Positions 51,138 through 59,842 of a stretch of 64,000 nt of DNA are shown here, piece after piece. Positions within the stretch are counted from its first letter, which is position 1, and each line of letters opens with the position of its first letter. The notes beneath the pieces were generated by a model. It was not told the origin of the DNA, did not search any database, and saw only the letters and a list, made by a program, of their open reading frames with translations. Made by a program: the position numbers and the translations under genes. The stretch spans positions 186,001 to 250,000 of the forward strand of contig NZ_FYEA01000011.1 in assembly GCF_900187605.1 (NCBI RefSeq). The letters run 5' to 3'. Origin of the DNA: Pseudomonas sp. Irchel 3H7. GTDB lineage: Bacteria; Pseudomonadota; Gammaproteobacteria; Pseudomonadales; Pseudomonadaceae.

Positions 51138-51184
51138 CACAAAGCACACCCAAAGCATGGTCGGCCCAAAGGCCGCCAAGACAC

Positions 51185-51212
51185 AAAAAAAAGGGGCAAC
51201 CGAAGTCGCCCC
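51185..51212 (-). terminator. Rho-independent terminator of ccoM
   Basis: On the minus strand GGGGCGAC-TTCG-GTTGCCCC is an 8-bp stem closed by a UUCG tetraloop, followed by eight T (51192-51185). It is 33 bp after the ccoM stop. Confidence 0.95.
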
Positions 51213-51245
51213 AAAATGCCTTGCGTGCTCATCAATCCAGAAGAA

Positions 51246-51359
51246 TCACTTCTTGCGCTTATTCGCATCCTTCCAGATAAAAAATCCAAACCCTGCAAAA
51301 AACAGAACCATCAGCCCTACAGTCAGGACCCCGGCAAACACCACGTTATCGAAAAACAT
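51246..51359 (-). CDS. ccoM: CcoM, tiny subunit of cbb3-type cytochrome c oxidase
   Basis: A 37-residue single-pass membrane protein: MFFDNVVFAGVLTVGLMV, then LFFAGFGFFIWKDANKRKK. It is very similar, from memory, to the 36-37-residue CcoM found in the Pseudomonas stutzeri cbb3 oxidase structure. CcoM helps assembly and stability of the oxidase in the inner membrane. AGGAGG stands 6 nt before the ATG. A strong terminator follows, and an Anr/Fnr-type box lies about 70 bp upstream. The gene is below the size limit of most gene finders and is separated from any ccoNOP operon here. Confidence 0.9.
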   Translation of the reverse strand: MFFDNVVFAGVLTVGLMVLFFAGFGFFIWKDANKRKK

Positions 51360-51425
51360 GACTGGCCTCCTGGGCCTCTGCTCTGCTGCGATGGAACTAA
51401 GTTACCAAACACACAGGCGCACAAA

Positions 51426-51439
51426 TTGACCGGGATCAA
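51426..51439. promoter_or_regulatory. Anr/Fnr-type box upstream of ccoM
   Basis: TTGACCGGGATCAA reads TTGAC-N4-ATCAA, one base from the Anr consensus TTGAT-N4-ATCAA. It is centred about 73 bp before the ccoM start, fitting low-oxygen induction of a cbb3 subunit. Confidence 0.75.
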
Positions 51440-51479
51440 TACCAGCAACGAAGGAGAGTAAAGGAGGGAAATTAAATGA

Positions 51480-51499
51480 CCTGCATCAACGGATGCAGG
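51480..51499 (-). terminator. Hairpin terminator after the 53-aa protein gene
   Basis: CCTGCATC and GATGCAGG form an 8-bp stem with a 4-base loop. On the minus strand it is followed by TCATTTAATTT, a weak T-rich tail. Confidence 0.6.
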
Positions 51500-51505
51500 C
51501 AGAGA

Positions 51506-51667
51506 TCAACGCTTTTTCGGCTTGTTTTTCGACTTTTTCTTGGCTTTTCCCAACGGCATCGCCTGTTCGAACGCCTGGCGCACTTCGTTCAGCCGCTTCT
51601 CTTTAATGTCATGCACGCGCTTGGCGCGTTCAGTACTGAGGTCAATCAGTTTGTCGTCTTGGCTCAT
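51506..51667 (-). CDS. Small basic hypothetical protein (53 aa)
   Basis: The frame reads MSQDDKLIDLSTERAKRVHD then IKEKRLNEVRQAFEQAMPLG and ends in a Lys-rich tail KAKKKSKNKPKKR. The N-terminal two thirds are an amphipathic helix; the tail of alternating Lys would suit nucleic-acid or ribosome contact. It looks conserved in Pseudomonas from memory, with no known role. The ribosome-binding site is weak. A hairpin terminator follows. It is upstream of ccoM on the same strand but has its own terminator. Confidence 0.72.
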   Translation of the reverse strand: MSQDDKLIDLSTERAKRVHDIKEKRLNEVRQAFEQAMPLGKAKKKSKNKPKKR

Positions 51668-51763
51668 GGCGTCAGTAAATCACTTGAAAGAATCACAACT
51701 GCCACATCACCGGCAGGACTGCGCCAATAATGCAACGTCACACCAGCGCTGACCAGCCGAAGA

Positions 51764-52105
51764 TCAGATCTCGATATCGACCCATAAGCCCTGACGCGGC
51801 TGATCTTCCATCAGCGGCACCACCGGCACGGTGTTATCGGCGTTCAACTCGGTGCCGGGCACGGCCAGGTGTTCTTCCGGGTCTTCATCGGCTTCGCGAC
51901 GACGGCGATCACGTTCTTGCTGACGGCGCTGCTCTTCACGCGCCAGCAGTCGATCCTCTTCAGGATCGCGCTTTTGCAAATCGATCGTGCTTTCGTTGGA
52001 GCTTTCCTGCACCGGCACCACCGGAGGAATGTCCGGCCGCTGGCGGATCGGATCCTGCTGGGAAGTGATCGGCACAGCGCTCAGGGGGAGCATCGGTGGC
52101 AACAT
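51764..52105 (-). CDS. Hydrophilic, probably disordered hypothetical protein (113 aa)
   Basis: A 113-residue protein with a Pro-rich N terminus (MLPPMLPLSAVPITSQQ), a central highly charged helix (RLLAREEQRRQQERDRRRRE) and an acidic end. The composition suggests disorder and a coiled-coil or single helix. AGGAGA 8 nt before ATG 52105 supports this start. No domain or function was recognised. Confidence 0.75.
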   Translation of the reverse strand: MLPPMLPLSAVPITSQQDPIRQRPDIPPVVPVQESSNESTIDLQKRDPEEDRLLAREEQRRQQERDRRRREADEDPEEHLAVPGTELNADNTVPVVPLMEDQPRQGLWVDIEI

Positions 52106-52190
52106 ATAAAGGGTCTCCTGTCTGCAGGCTATCGGCTGCGGCAAAGGCGCCTTGAGCCATCCGTCGCAAATCTGTGACGCACTTGGCACG

Positions 52191-52284
52191 TGTAGGAGCT
52201 GCCGAAGGCTGCGATCTTTATCAGACAGCTCAAACCTCAAGGGTTCTCAAAGATCAAAAGATCGCAGCCTGCGGCAGCTCCTAC
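52191..52284. repeat. REP inverted pair (ctgcgatctttt family)
   Basis: TGTAGGAGCTGCCGAAGGCT starting at 52191 is mirrored by AGCCTGCGGCAGCTCCTAC ending at 52284. It is 74 bp before rapA, upstream of its promoter region. Confidence 0.9.
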
Positions 52285-52357
52285 GCCAGTAATCTTTGGC
52301 CCTGAAGCCCTCATTCCGTTAAGATAGCCCGCTTTTTCAAGGTGGGAGTCAGGCAGC

Positions 52358-55204
52358 ATGGCGCAGCAGTATCAACCGGGGCAACGCTGGATCAGTGACA
52401 GCGAAGCAGAGCTTGGTTTAGGCACCGTTCTGGCACAAGACGGCCGCTTGTTGACCGTGCTTTACCCGGCCACTGGCGAAACCCGCCAGTACGCGCTACG
52501 GAATGCGCCCCTGACCCGCGTGCGGTTCTCGCCGGGTGACAGCATCACCCACTTCGAAGGCTGGAAGATGACCGTGCAGCAAGTCGACGATGTCGACGGC
52601 CTGATGGTCTATCACGGTCTCAACGGGCAGAACGAAGCCGTCACCCTGCCCGAAACCCAGCTGTCGAACTTCATCCAGTTCCGTCTGGCCAGCGACCGTC
52701 TGTTCGCCGGCCAGATCGATCCGCTGGCGTGGTTCTCGCTGCGTTACAACACTCTCGAACACACCAGCCGCCAGTTGCAATCATCGCTCTGGGGCCTGGG
52801 TGGCGTTCGCGCGCAGCCAATCGCGCACCAATTGCACATCGCCCGTGAAGTCGCCGACCGTATCGCCCCGCGCGTTTTGCTGGCGGACGAAGTGGGTCTG
52901 GGTAAAACCATCGAAGCCGGTCTGGTGATCCATCGCCAACTGCTCTCGGGCCGCGCCAACCGCGTGCTGATCCTCGTCCCGGAAAACCTCCAGCACCAGT
53001 GGCTGGTGGAGATGCGCCGCCGCTTCAACCTGCAGGTCGCGCTGTTCGACGAAGAACGCTTCATCGAAAGCGATGCCACCAACCCGTTCGAAGACACGCA
53101 ACTGGCGCTGGTCGCGCTGGAGTGGCTGGTCGATGACGAGAAGGCTCAGGACGCACTGTTTGCTGCCGGTTGGGATCTGCTGGTGGTCGACGAAGCGCAC
53201 CACTTGGTCTGGCACGAAGAAAAGGCCAGCCCGGAATACTCGCTGGTCGAGCAACTCGCCGAAGTCATCCCGGGCGTGCTGCTGCTCACCGCCACCCCGG
53301 AACAACTCGGTCAGGACAGCCACTTCGCCCGTCTGCGCCTGCTCGACCCGAACCGTTTCCACGACCTGGCTGCCTTCCGCGCCGAGAGCGACAACTATCG
53401 CCCGGTGGCCGAAGCCGTGCAGGAACTGCTCGACAAGGGCCGACTCTCGGCCGAAGCGCACAAAACCATTCACGGCTTCCTCGGCAACGAAGGCGAAGCC
53501 CTGCTGACCGCGGTCAACGATGGCGACACCGAAGCCAGCGCCCGCCTCGTGCGCGAACTGCTCGATCGCCACGGCACCGGTCGCGTGCTGTTCCGTAATA
53601 CCCGCGCCGCCGTGCAGGGTTTCCCGGAGCGCAAACTGCACCCGTACCCGCTGCCGTGCCCGGACGAATACCTCGAACTGCCGCTGGGCGAACACGCTGA
53701 GCTGTACCCTGAAGTCAGCTTCCAGGCCCAGCCGGACGCCAGCGAAGAAGAGCGCTGGTGGAAATTCGACCCGCGTGTCGAGTGGCTGATCGATCAGCTG
53801 AAAATGCTCAAGCGCACCAAAGTGCTGGTGATCTGCGCCCACGCCGAAACCGCGATGGACCTGGAAGACGCCCTGCGCGTGCGTTCCGGCATCCCGGCCA
53901 CGGTGTTCCATGAAGGCATGAACATCCTTGAGCGTGACCGCGCCGCCGCTTACTTCGCCGACGAAGAGTTCGGCGCACAAGTGCTGATCTGCTCGGAAAT
54001 CGGCAGTGAAGGTCGCAACTTCCAGTTCGCTCACCACTTGGTGCTGTTCGATCTGCCGTCGCACCCGGACCTGCTCGAGCAGCGTATCGGTCGTCTCGAC
54101 CGGATCGGCCAGAAGCACATCATCGAACTGCACGTGCCGTACCTGGAAACCAGCCCGCAAGAGCGCCTGTTCCAGTGGTACCACGAAGCGCTGAACGCGT
54201 TCCTCAACACCTGCCCGACCGGCAACGCCTTGCAGCATCAGTTCGGCCCGCGCCTGCTGCCGTTGCTCGAAGAAGCCGACGACAGCGAGTGGCAAGCGCT
54301 GATCGACGAAGCGCGCAGCGAGCGCGAGCGTCTGGAAGCCGAGCTGCACACCGGTCGCGACCGTTTGCTGGAGCTCAACTCCGGCGGTGCTGGCGAAGGT
54401 GAAGCGCTGGTCGAGGACATCCTTGAGCAAGACGATCAGTTCGCCCTGCCGATCTACATGGAAACCCTGTTCGACGCGTTCGGCATCGACAGCGAAGACC
54501 ATTCGGAAAACGCCCTGATCCTCAAGCCGAGCGAGAAGATGCTCGACGCCAGCTTTCCGCTGGGCGACGACGAAGGCGTGACCATCACCTACGACCGCAA
54601 CCAGGCGCTGTCGCGCGAAGACATGCAGTTCATCACCTGGGAACACCCGATGGTGCAGGGCGGCATGGATCTGGTGCTGTCCGGTTCGATGGGCAACACC
54701 GCCGTCGCGCTGATCAAGAACAAGGCGTTGAAGCCAGGCACCGTGCTGCTCGAACTGCTTTATGTCAGCGAAGTGGTAGCGCCGCGTTCGCTGCAACTGG
54801 GCCGTTACCTGCCGCCGGCCGCCCTGCGCTGCCTGCTTGATGCCAACGGCAACGACCTGTCGGCGCGCGTCTCGTTCGAAACCTTGAACGATCAGCTGGA
54901 AAGCGTGCCACGTGCCAGCGCCAACAAGTTCATCCAGGCCCAGCGCGATCAGCTGACGCCACGGATCAACGCCGGTGAAGACAAGATCGCCCCGCGTCAC
55001 GCCGAGCGCGTGGCCGAGGCGCGTCGCCGTCTGGCGGCCGACACCGACGAAGAACTGGCGCGCCTGACCGCGTTGCAAGCGGTCAACCCGACCGTGCGCG
55101 ACAGCGAACTGGTGGCGCTGCGTGAACAGCGTGAGCAAGGTCTGGCGATGCTGGATAAGGCTGCGTTGCGACTGGAAGCGATTCGGGTGTTGGTGGCGGG
55201 TTAA
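52358..55204 (+). CDS. rapA: RNA polymerase-associated ATP-dependent recycling factor RapA (HepA)
   Basis: A 948-residue Swi2/Snf2 ATPase that releases stalled RNA polymerase for reuse. N-terminal Tudor-like domains (residues ~1-110) bind polymerase; Walker A is in LADEVGLGKTIEAG (near 175-188), the DEAH box at residues 278-281 (VVDEAHHL), and the second lobe contains LICSEIGSEGRNFQFAHHLV and EQRIGRLDRIGQKH. Length is close to E. coli RapA (968). GGTGGGAG precedes the start and a strong terminator follows. Confidence 0.97.
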   Translation: MAQQYQPGQRWISDSEAELGLGTVLAQDGRLLTVLYPATGETRQYALRNAPLTRVRFSPGDSITHFEGWKMTVQQVDDVDGLMVYHGLNGQNEAVTLPETQLSNFIQFRLASDRLFAGQIDPLAWFSLRYNTLEHTSRQLQSSLWGLGGVRAQPIAHQLHIAREVADRIAPRVLLADEVGLGKTIEAGLVIHRQLLSGRANRVLILVPENLQHQWLVEMRRRFNLQVALFDEERFIESDATNPFEDTQLALVALEWLVDDEKAQDALFAAGWDLLVVDEAHHLVWHEEKASPEYSLVEQLAEVIPGVLLLTATPEQLGQDSHFARLRLLDPNRFHDLAAFRAESDNYRPVAEAVQELLDKGRLSAEAHKTIHGFLGNEGEALLTAVNDGDTEASARLVRELLDRHGTGRVLFRNTRAAVQGFPERKLHPYPLPCPDEYLELPLGEHAELYPEVSFQAQPDASEEERWWKFDPRVEWLIDQLKMLKRTKVLVICAHAETAMDLEDALRVRSGIPATVFHEGMNILERDRAAAYFADEEFGAQVLICSEIGSEGRNFQFAHHLVLFDLPSHPDLLEQRIGRLDRIGQKHIIELHVPYLETSPQERLFQWYHEALNAFLNTCPTGNALQHQFGPRLLPLLEEADDSEWQALIDEARSERERLEAELHTGRDRLLELNSGGAGEGEALVEDILEQDDQFALPIYMETLFDAFGIDSEDHSENALILKPSEKMLDASFPLGDDEGVTITYDRNQALSREDMQFITWEHPMVQGGMDLVLSGSMGNTAVALIKNKALKPGTVLLELLYVSEVVAPRSLQLGRYLPPAALRCLLDANGNDLSARVSFETLNDQLESVPRASANKFIQAQRDQLTPRINAGEDKIAPRHAERVAEARRRLAADTDEELARLTALQAVNPTVRDSELVALREQREQGLAMLDKAALRLEAIRVLVAG

Positions 55205-55232
55205 ACCACCCTGCTCCAGCGCTGAAAACAAG

Positions 55233-55262
55233 AAGGCCCGCAGCGATGCGGGCCTTTTTTGT
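55233..55262 (+). terminator. Rho-independent terminator of rapA
   Basis: AAGGCCCGCA and TGCGGGCCTT form a 10-bp stem around GCGA, followed by TTTTTTGTTG. Confidence 0.95.
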
Positions 55263-55294
55263 TGCCTGTGATTTTTCAGCTGATGCTGATGGCC

Positions 55295-55386
55295 TCATCG
55301 CTGGCAAGCCAGCTCCCACAGGTTTCGGGTCGTTTACAGATTATGTGTACGACTCGGTCACTGTGGGAGCTGGCTTGCCAGCGATG
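55295..55386. repeat. REP inverted pair (ggcttgccagcg family)
   Basis: TCATCGCTGGCAAGCCAGCT starting at 55295 is mirrored by AGCTGGCTTGCCAGCGATGA ending near 55386, abutting the stop of the convergent transporter gene. Confidence 0.92.
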
Positions 55387-55390
55387 ACGG

Positions 55391-56740
55391 CTATGCGGTC
55401 GCCGCAGCAACCTCTGGCTCAACCACAGCAACCAAGCCCTCCTTCATCCGCTGCGCATCGCGCACAAAACACCGCGCCGCCAGAAACAGAAACACCATGG
55501 TCAGAAACAGCGCCACCGGAATCAGGTACATCGCATCATGCAGGCCGACTGCCTTAAAGGCCTCGGTCATCTGCTCCGCACCGGCCGCCAACATCGCCGT
55601 GTGTGCAAAGTGATCCGATAAGCCACCAACAACCACCGGCCCCAACCCACCGCCGAGCAGATACAACCCGGCAAAGAACAACGCCATCGCCGTGGCCCGC
55701 AGGCGCGGTTCGACCACGTCCTGAATCGCTGTATAAACACATGTGTAAAAGTTGTAGGCAAACAGCCAACCAACACTGAACACCGCGACAAACACACCAA
55801 TCTCGATACGCCCCGAATGCAGCGCCCACGCCGTACACAGCGTCGAGATAATCAGACTGAACGCGGCAAACAGCAGCCGCCCATTGGCCACGCGCTGGTG
55901 AATCTTGTCGGCAATCCAGCCGCCCAGGGTCAAACCGACCAGTCCGGTCACGCCGACAATCATCCCGGTCGCCACCGCCGCTTCCTGCAACGGCATGAGG
56001 AAATAGCGTTGCAGCATCGGCACCAGAAACGAGTTGCAGGCATAGGTGGCGAAGTTGAAGCACAACCCGGCCATCACCAGCCAGAGAAAGGTCGGCACCG
56101 CCAGAATCCGGCGGATCGGCTTGTCGACTTTCTCTTGCGAAACCTGCACGGTCTCCGCTGCGCCGCGCTTCGGCTCTTTGATAAAGAACATGAAAATCGC
56201 CAGAAGCAGACCCGGCACCGCTGCAATAAAGAACGGCGCACGCCAGCTGTCGAACGCCTTGACCATCCAGCCGATGGTGAAGAAAGCCAGCAACAGGCCC
56301 AACGGCAAACCGAGCATGAAAATGCCCATGGCCCGCGCCCGCCGATGAGCCGGAAACAGATCGCCAATCAGCGAGTTGGCCGCCGGTGCATAACTGGCCT
56401 CACCAATGCCGATGCCCATGCGCACGATCAGGAAACTCCAGAAACTGCCGACCAGACCGTTGACCGCCGTCAGCGCACTCCACGTCGCCAGGCCCCAGCC
56501 CATCAGTTTGCTGCGCGAACCGGTATCGGCCATGCGCCCCAGCGGCAGGCCGGCGATGGCGTAAACAATGGTGAATGCGGTGCCGACGATCCCCAACTGG
56601 AAGTCGCTGAGGTGCCATTCCATGCGGATCGGCTCGATGATGATCGCTGGAATGGTGCGGTCGAAGAAGTTGAACAGGTTGGCGAGGAACAGCAGGAACA
56701 GAATGCGCCAGGCATTCGCCGCTTGGGTCGAGTTCTGCAT
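55391..56740 (-). CDS. MFS transporter, spinster-like
   Basis: A 449-residue inner-membrane protein with 12 helices. The start WRILFLLFLANLFNFFDRTI and AIAGLPLGRMADTGSRSKLM (MFS motif A variant) followed by MGIGIGEASYAPAANSLIGD are typical of the spinster-like branch of the MFS. Substrate unknown; family members transport organic acids, sphingolipids or unknown solutes. It appears monocistronic. Confidence 0.9.
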   Translation of the reverse strand: MQNSTQAANAWRILFLLFLANLFNFFDRTIPAIIIEPIRMEWHLSDFQLGIVGTAFTIVYAIAGLPLGRMADTGSRSKLMGWGLATWSALTAVNGLVGSFWSFLIVRMGIGIGEASYAPAANSLIGDLFPAHRRARAMGIFMLGLPLGLLLAFFTIGWMVKAFDSWRAPFFIAAVPGLLLAIFMFFIKEPKRGAAETVQVSQEKVDKPIRRILAVPTFLWLVMAGLCFNFATYACNSFLVPMLQRYFLMPLQEAAVATGMIVGVTGLVGLTLGGWIADKIHQRVANGRLLFAAFSLIISTLCTAWALHSGRIEIGVFVAVFSVGWLFAYNFYTCVYTAIQDVVEPRLRATAMALFFAGLYLLGGGLGPVVVGGLSDHFAHTAMLAAGAEQMTEAFKAVGLHDAMYLIPVALFLTMVFLFLAARCFVRDAQRMKEGLVAVVEPEVAAATA

Positions 56741-57041
56741 GGGTCCGTCTCTTTATTGTTATAGGGCTTCACTGCCAACGCATCCGAGCCCGGAACCTGC
56801 AATCTAGTCAGCCACGCAAAGGCTGTCTGTGATCATTCGTCTGCCTGATATCGGCCCATGGCACTGTAACGAAACGTAAGCCCTTGATAAGTCTGTAATC
56901 CCCCGAAAACCGGGGCTTTTGCGGCAAAACCTTGCCACAAAAAAATAGTTTCGCGCCCCCCTTCCCAAGTCTGCGGCAAAGCCTAGAATGGCCGCCGGAT
57001 CCGTCCGGATCTCCCGATCAATCCCTTTGATACCCTCGCCC

Positions 57042-57410
57042 ATGTCTGAAGTCAGTCCGTGTCTGAATTGCGGTGCCTGCTGTTCCCATTTTCGCGTGTC
57101 TTTCTTTTGGGGTGAGTGCTCATCTTCCGGCGGCACGGTGCCTGATGAACTGGTCACACAGATCAGTCCAAGCCGGGTGGCGATGAACGGCACCGACTGC
57201 AAGTCGCCACGTTGCACGGCGCTGGTCGGTGAAGTCGGCAGCGAGGTGAAGTGCTCGATTTATGAACTGCGCTCCAGCCCCTGCCGTGAATTCGAATCTT
57301 CATGGGAAAACGGCGAACAGAATGTCGACTGCGACAAGGCCCGTGCACGTTTCGGCTTGCCGCCGCTGCAGCCGGACTGGGCGCAAATCCCTTTCGAACA
57401 GATCGCGTAA
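57042..57410 (+). CDS. YkgJ-family cysteine-cluster protein
   Basis: A 122-residue protein of the YkgJ/CxxCxxCC family. The metal-binding cluster CLNCGACC is at residues 7-14, with further Cys in DCKSPRCTALVG, VKCSIYELRSSPCREF and NVDCDKAR. Such proteins are thought to bind zinc or an Fe-S cluster; function unknown. ATG 57042 begins the conserved MSEVSPCLNCG. Followed by the MHYT-GGDEF-EAL gene 149 bp later. Confidence 0.9.
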   Translation: MSEVSPCLNCGACCSHFRVSFFWGECSSSGGTVPDELVTQISPSRVAMNGTDCKSPRCTALVGEVGSEVKCSIYELRSSPCREFESSWENGEQNVDCDKARARFGLPPLQPDWAQIPFEQIA

Positions 57411-57559
57411 GCCTTTAGCGCCAATCGCTATGGCGCTAATGCCGAAATCATTAGCGCCAATGTGCCACTACCACTTGCACCCCGAAATCGGCCTCTATAC
57501 TCCTGACATTCAACTGCGTTCAACGCGCACTCGGGACGACTTCAGAGACGGGGCATGCT

Positions 57560-59842
57560 ATGGAGTGGCTTGGTTTGCAGTTTGTTACCGAGCTGCCGGA
57601 GAGCGGGCAGGTCATTTTAGATTGCACACATAATCCCTTGTTGGTACTGGTGGCCTATCTGGTCGCCTGTGCGGCGAGCTTTGCCACTCTCGACATGGCC
57701 GAACGGGTCGCGCACGCAGAAGATCTCGGCTCGCAACGGCTCTGGCGCTGGATCGGCGCGACCTGCCTGGCCGGCGGCATCTGGGCCATGCACTTCATTG
57801 GCATGCTGGCGTTCCAGGCGCCGATCGAAATCCATTACGATTTGTCCATCACGCTGTTCTCCCTGCTGATCGCCCTGCTCGCCTCATGGCTGGCCATGCA
57901 CACGCTGAGTGAAGCGCAGCCCAGTCTTTTGCTGTACCTGAAAACCGCCATCGTCATCGGCCTGGGTATCGCCGGCATGCATTACGTCGGCATGGCGGCG
58001 ATGGAGTCGAGCGCCACGGCCTACTACCAGCCAACGCTGTTCGTGCTGTCGATCGCCATTGCCATCGGCGCCAGTTTCGCCGCGCTGTGGGTCGCCGGAT
58101 ATTTGCGTGAAAACAGTGGCCTGTTCCATCAGATGCTCAGGTACAGCGCGGCCCTGCTTCTCGGCGCCGGCATCTTCAGCATGCATTTCACCGGGATGGC
58201 CGCGCTGAATCTGGTCTTGCCCGAAAGCAGCCTGCCGATACCGGTAGCCGAAACCAACCATCTGCAATTGGGCCTTACCGTAGCGCTGATTACCTTGCTG
58301 ATCCTTGGCAGCGCGATCAGTGCGGCGCTGGCCGACAAGAAACTGCAGAACAAGGAAGAAGACCTGCGCCGCGTCAACGCCCTGCTCAGCCAGCTCGATC
58401 AGGCGCGCATGTCGCTGCAACAAGCGGCCAACTACGACGCCCTGACCAACCTGATCAACCGCCGCGGGTTCAACCAGATCTTTGCCGAGAAACTCTGCCA
58501 GAAAGCCACCGAGGGCGGCATGCTCGCGGTGATGTTTCTCGACATCGACCACTTCAAGCGGATCAACGATAGCCTCGGCCATGACGCTGGTGACGAGCTG
58601 CTCAAGGTCATCGCCAATCACATCAAAGGTTCGGTGCGCAGCCATGAAGACGTGGTCGCGCGCTTCGGCGGCGACGAGTTCTGCATCCTCATCAACCTGC
58701 ATGACCGCGAAGAGGCCCGCAACATGGCCCAGCGCATCATGCTCAAGATGAAGGAGCCGATCGAGCTGGCCGGGCGCCGCATGGTGATGACCACCAGCAT
58801 CGGCATCAGTCTGTTTCCGGAGGACGGCACCACCTGCGAAGAACTGCTCAAGCACGCCGATCTGGCGTTGTATCAATCCAAGGGCGCAGGACGTAACGGC
58901 CTGCACTTTTTCAGTTCCAACCTCAAGACCCGCGCCAGCTTCGAGCTGCAACTGGAAGAAGAACTGCGCCATGCCCTGCGCGAAGAAAACGGTTTGATGC
59001 TGTATTACCAACCGATCTTCGAACTGAAAACCGGCCGCGTCACCAAGCTTGAAGCGCTGATTCGCTGGCAGCATCCGCTGCATGGCTTGCTGACCCCGGA
59101 TCGTTTCATCTCGATTGCCGAAAACAACGGCTTGATCGCCGAACTGGACAACTGGGTGCTGCGCCGCGCGTGCAAGGATCTGGGTGAACTGTCGCGCCAT
59201 GGCTGCGAAGAACTGAAAATCGCCTGGAACTGCTCGCCACTCAACCTCACCCGGGAAGAGTTGGCCAACGAAATCGAAAGTGCCTTGCGCACCGCCGGGG
59301 TGGCACCGGAGCGGCTGGAACTAGAAGTCACCGAAAACGCGCTGATGGGCAACATCGCCAACACCCTGGTGTTACTGCGGCAGATTCGTGCCCTGGGTGT
59401 ATCGCTGTCGATCGACGACTTCGGCACCGGCTACTCGTCGCTGGCCTACCTCAAGCGCCTGCCGCTCAACACCTTGAAGATCGACCGCTCGTTCATCCTC
59501 GATATTCCCACGGCGACCGCCGACATGGAGATCGTCCAGGCGATCATCGTCATGGCGCACACCCTGCATTTGCAAGTGGTCACCGAAGGCGTGGAAAGCC
59601 TGGAACAGTACGAATTCCTTGAACGCTCAGGCTGCGACTTCATTCAGGGTTACCTGCTCAGCCGTCCGGTGCCGCTGGACGAGCTGCGCCCGGTGCTGGA
59701 AGAAATCAATCAGCGCAAACATTCACACGCGGTCAATCCGTTGATTCTGGCGCGCGGTACATTTGCACCAGTGTCGCTGGATCCTGCGCCAAATAACCTT
59801 GCGCCCCATGCAGGCGCATCAGTTGTGCGGCCAATCCGCTGA
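57560..59842 (+). CDS. mucR: MHYT-GGDEF-EAL c-di-GMP protein, MucR-like
   Basis: A 760-residue membrane protein with three MHYT units (MHFIGM 77-82, MHYVGM 140-145, MHFTGM 208-213) in a seven-helix N-terminal sensor, a GGDEF domain (RFGGDEF, 368-374) and an EAL domain (KLEALIRW, 497-504; later DDFGTGYSSLAYL). Both catalytic motifs are intact; the usual RxxD inhibitory site reads SHED, so product inhibition may be absent. P. aeruginosa MucR (PA1727) has the same order and promotes alginate synthesis. The last ~36 codons overlap the convergent dehydrogenase gene. Confidence 0.92.
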   Translation: MEWLGLQFVTELPESGQVILDCTHNPLLVLVAYLVACAASFATLDMAERVAHAEDLGSQRLWRWIGATCLAGGIWAMHFIGMLAFQAPIEIHYDLSITLFSLLIALLASWLAMHTLSEAQPSLLLYLKTAIVIGLGIAGMHYVGMAAMESSATAYYQPTLFVLSIAIAIGASFAALWVAGYLRENSGLFHQMLRYSAALLLGAGIFSMHFTGMAALNLVLPESSLPIPVAETNHLQLGLTVALITLLILGSAISAALADKKLQNKEEDLRRVNALLSQLDQARMSLQQAANYDALTNLINRRGFNQIFAEKLCQKATEGGMLAVMFLDIDHFKRINDSLGHDAGDELLKVIANHIKGSVRSHEDVVARFGGDEFCILINLHDREEARNMAQRIMLKMKEPIELAGRRMVMTTSIGISLFPEDGTTCEELLKHADLALYQSKGAGRNGLHFFSSNLKTRASFELQLEEELRHALREENGLMLYYQPIFELKTGRVTKLEALIRWQHPLHGLLTPDRFISIAENNGLIAELDNWVLRRACKDLGELSRHGCEELKIAWNCSPLNLTREELANEIESALRTAGVAPERLELEVTENALMGNIANTLVLLRQIRALGVSLSIDDFGTGYSSLAYLKRLPLNTLKIDRSFILDIPTATADMEIVQAIIVMAHTLHLQVVTEGVESLEQYEFLERSGCDFIQGYLLSRPVPLDELRPVLEEINQRKHSHAVNPLILARGTFAPVSLDPAPNNLAPHAGASVVRPIR

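Noticed and set aside
50388..51179. 263-codon open frame in the repeat composite
   Set aside because: It is translated repeat DNA with internal protein repetition that follows the 114-bp period; no start signal or domain.
51476..51489. Second Anr-like box ATGAC-N4-ATCAA near ccoM
   Set aside because: The left half has a mismatch and the site coincides with one arm of the terminator hairpin at 51480-51499, which explains it better.
52781..55231. 816-codon open frame antisense to rapA
   Set aside because: Its composition (Arg, Gln, Val, His rich) is that of a shadow of a high-GC gene, and it lies wholly opposite an unmistakable RapA.
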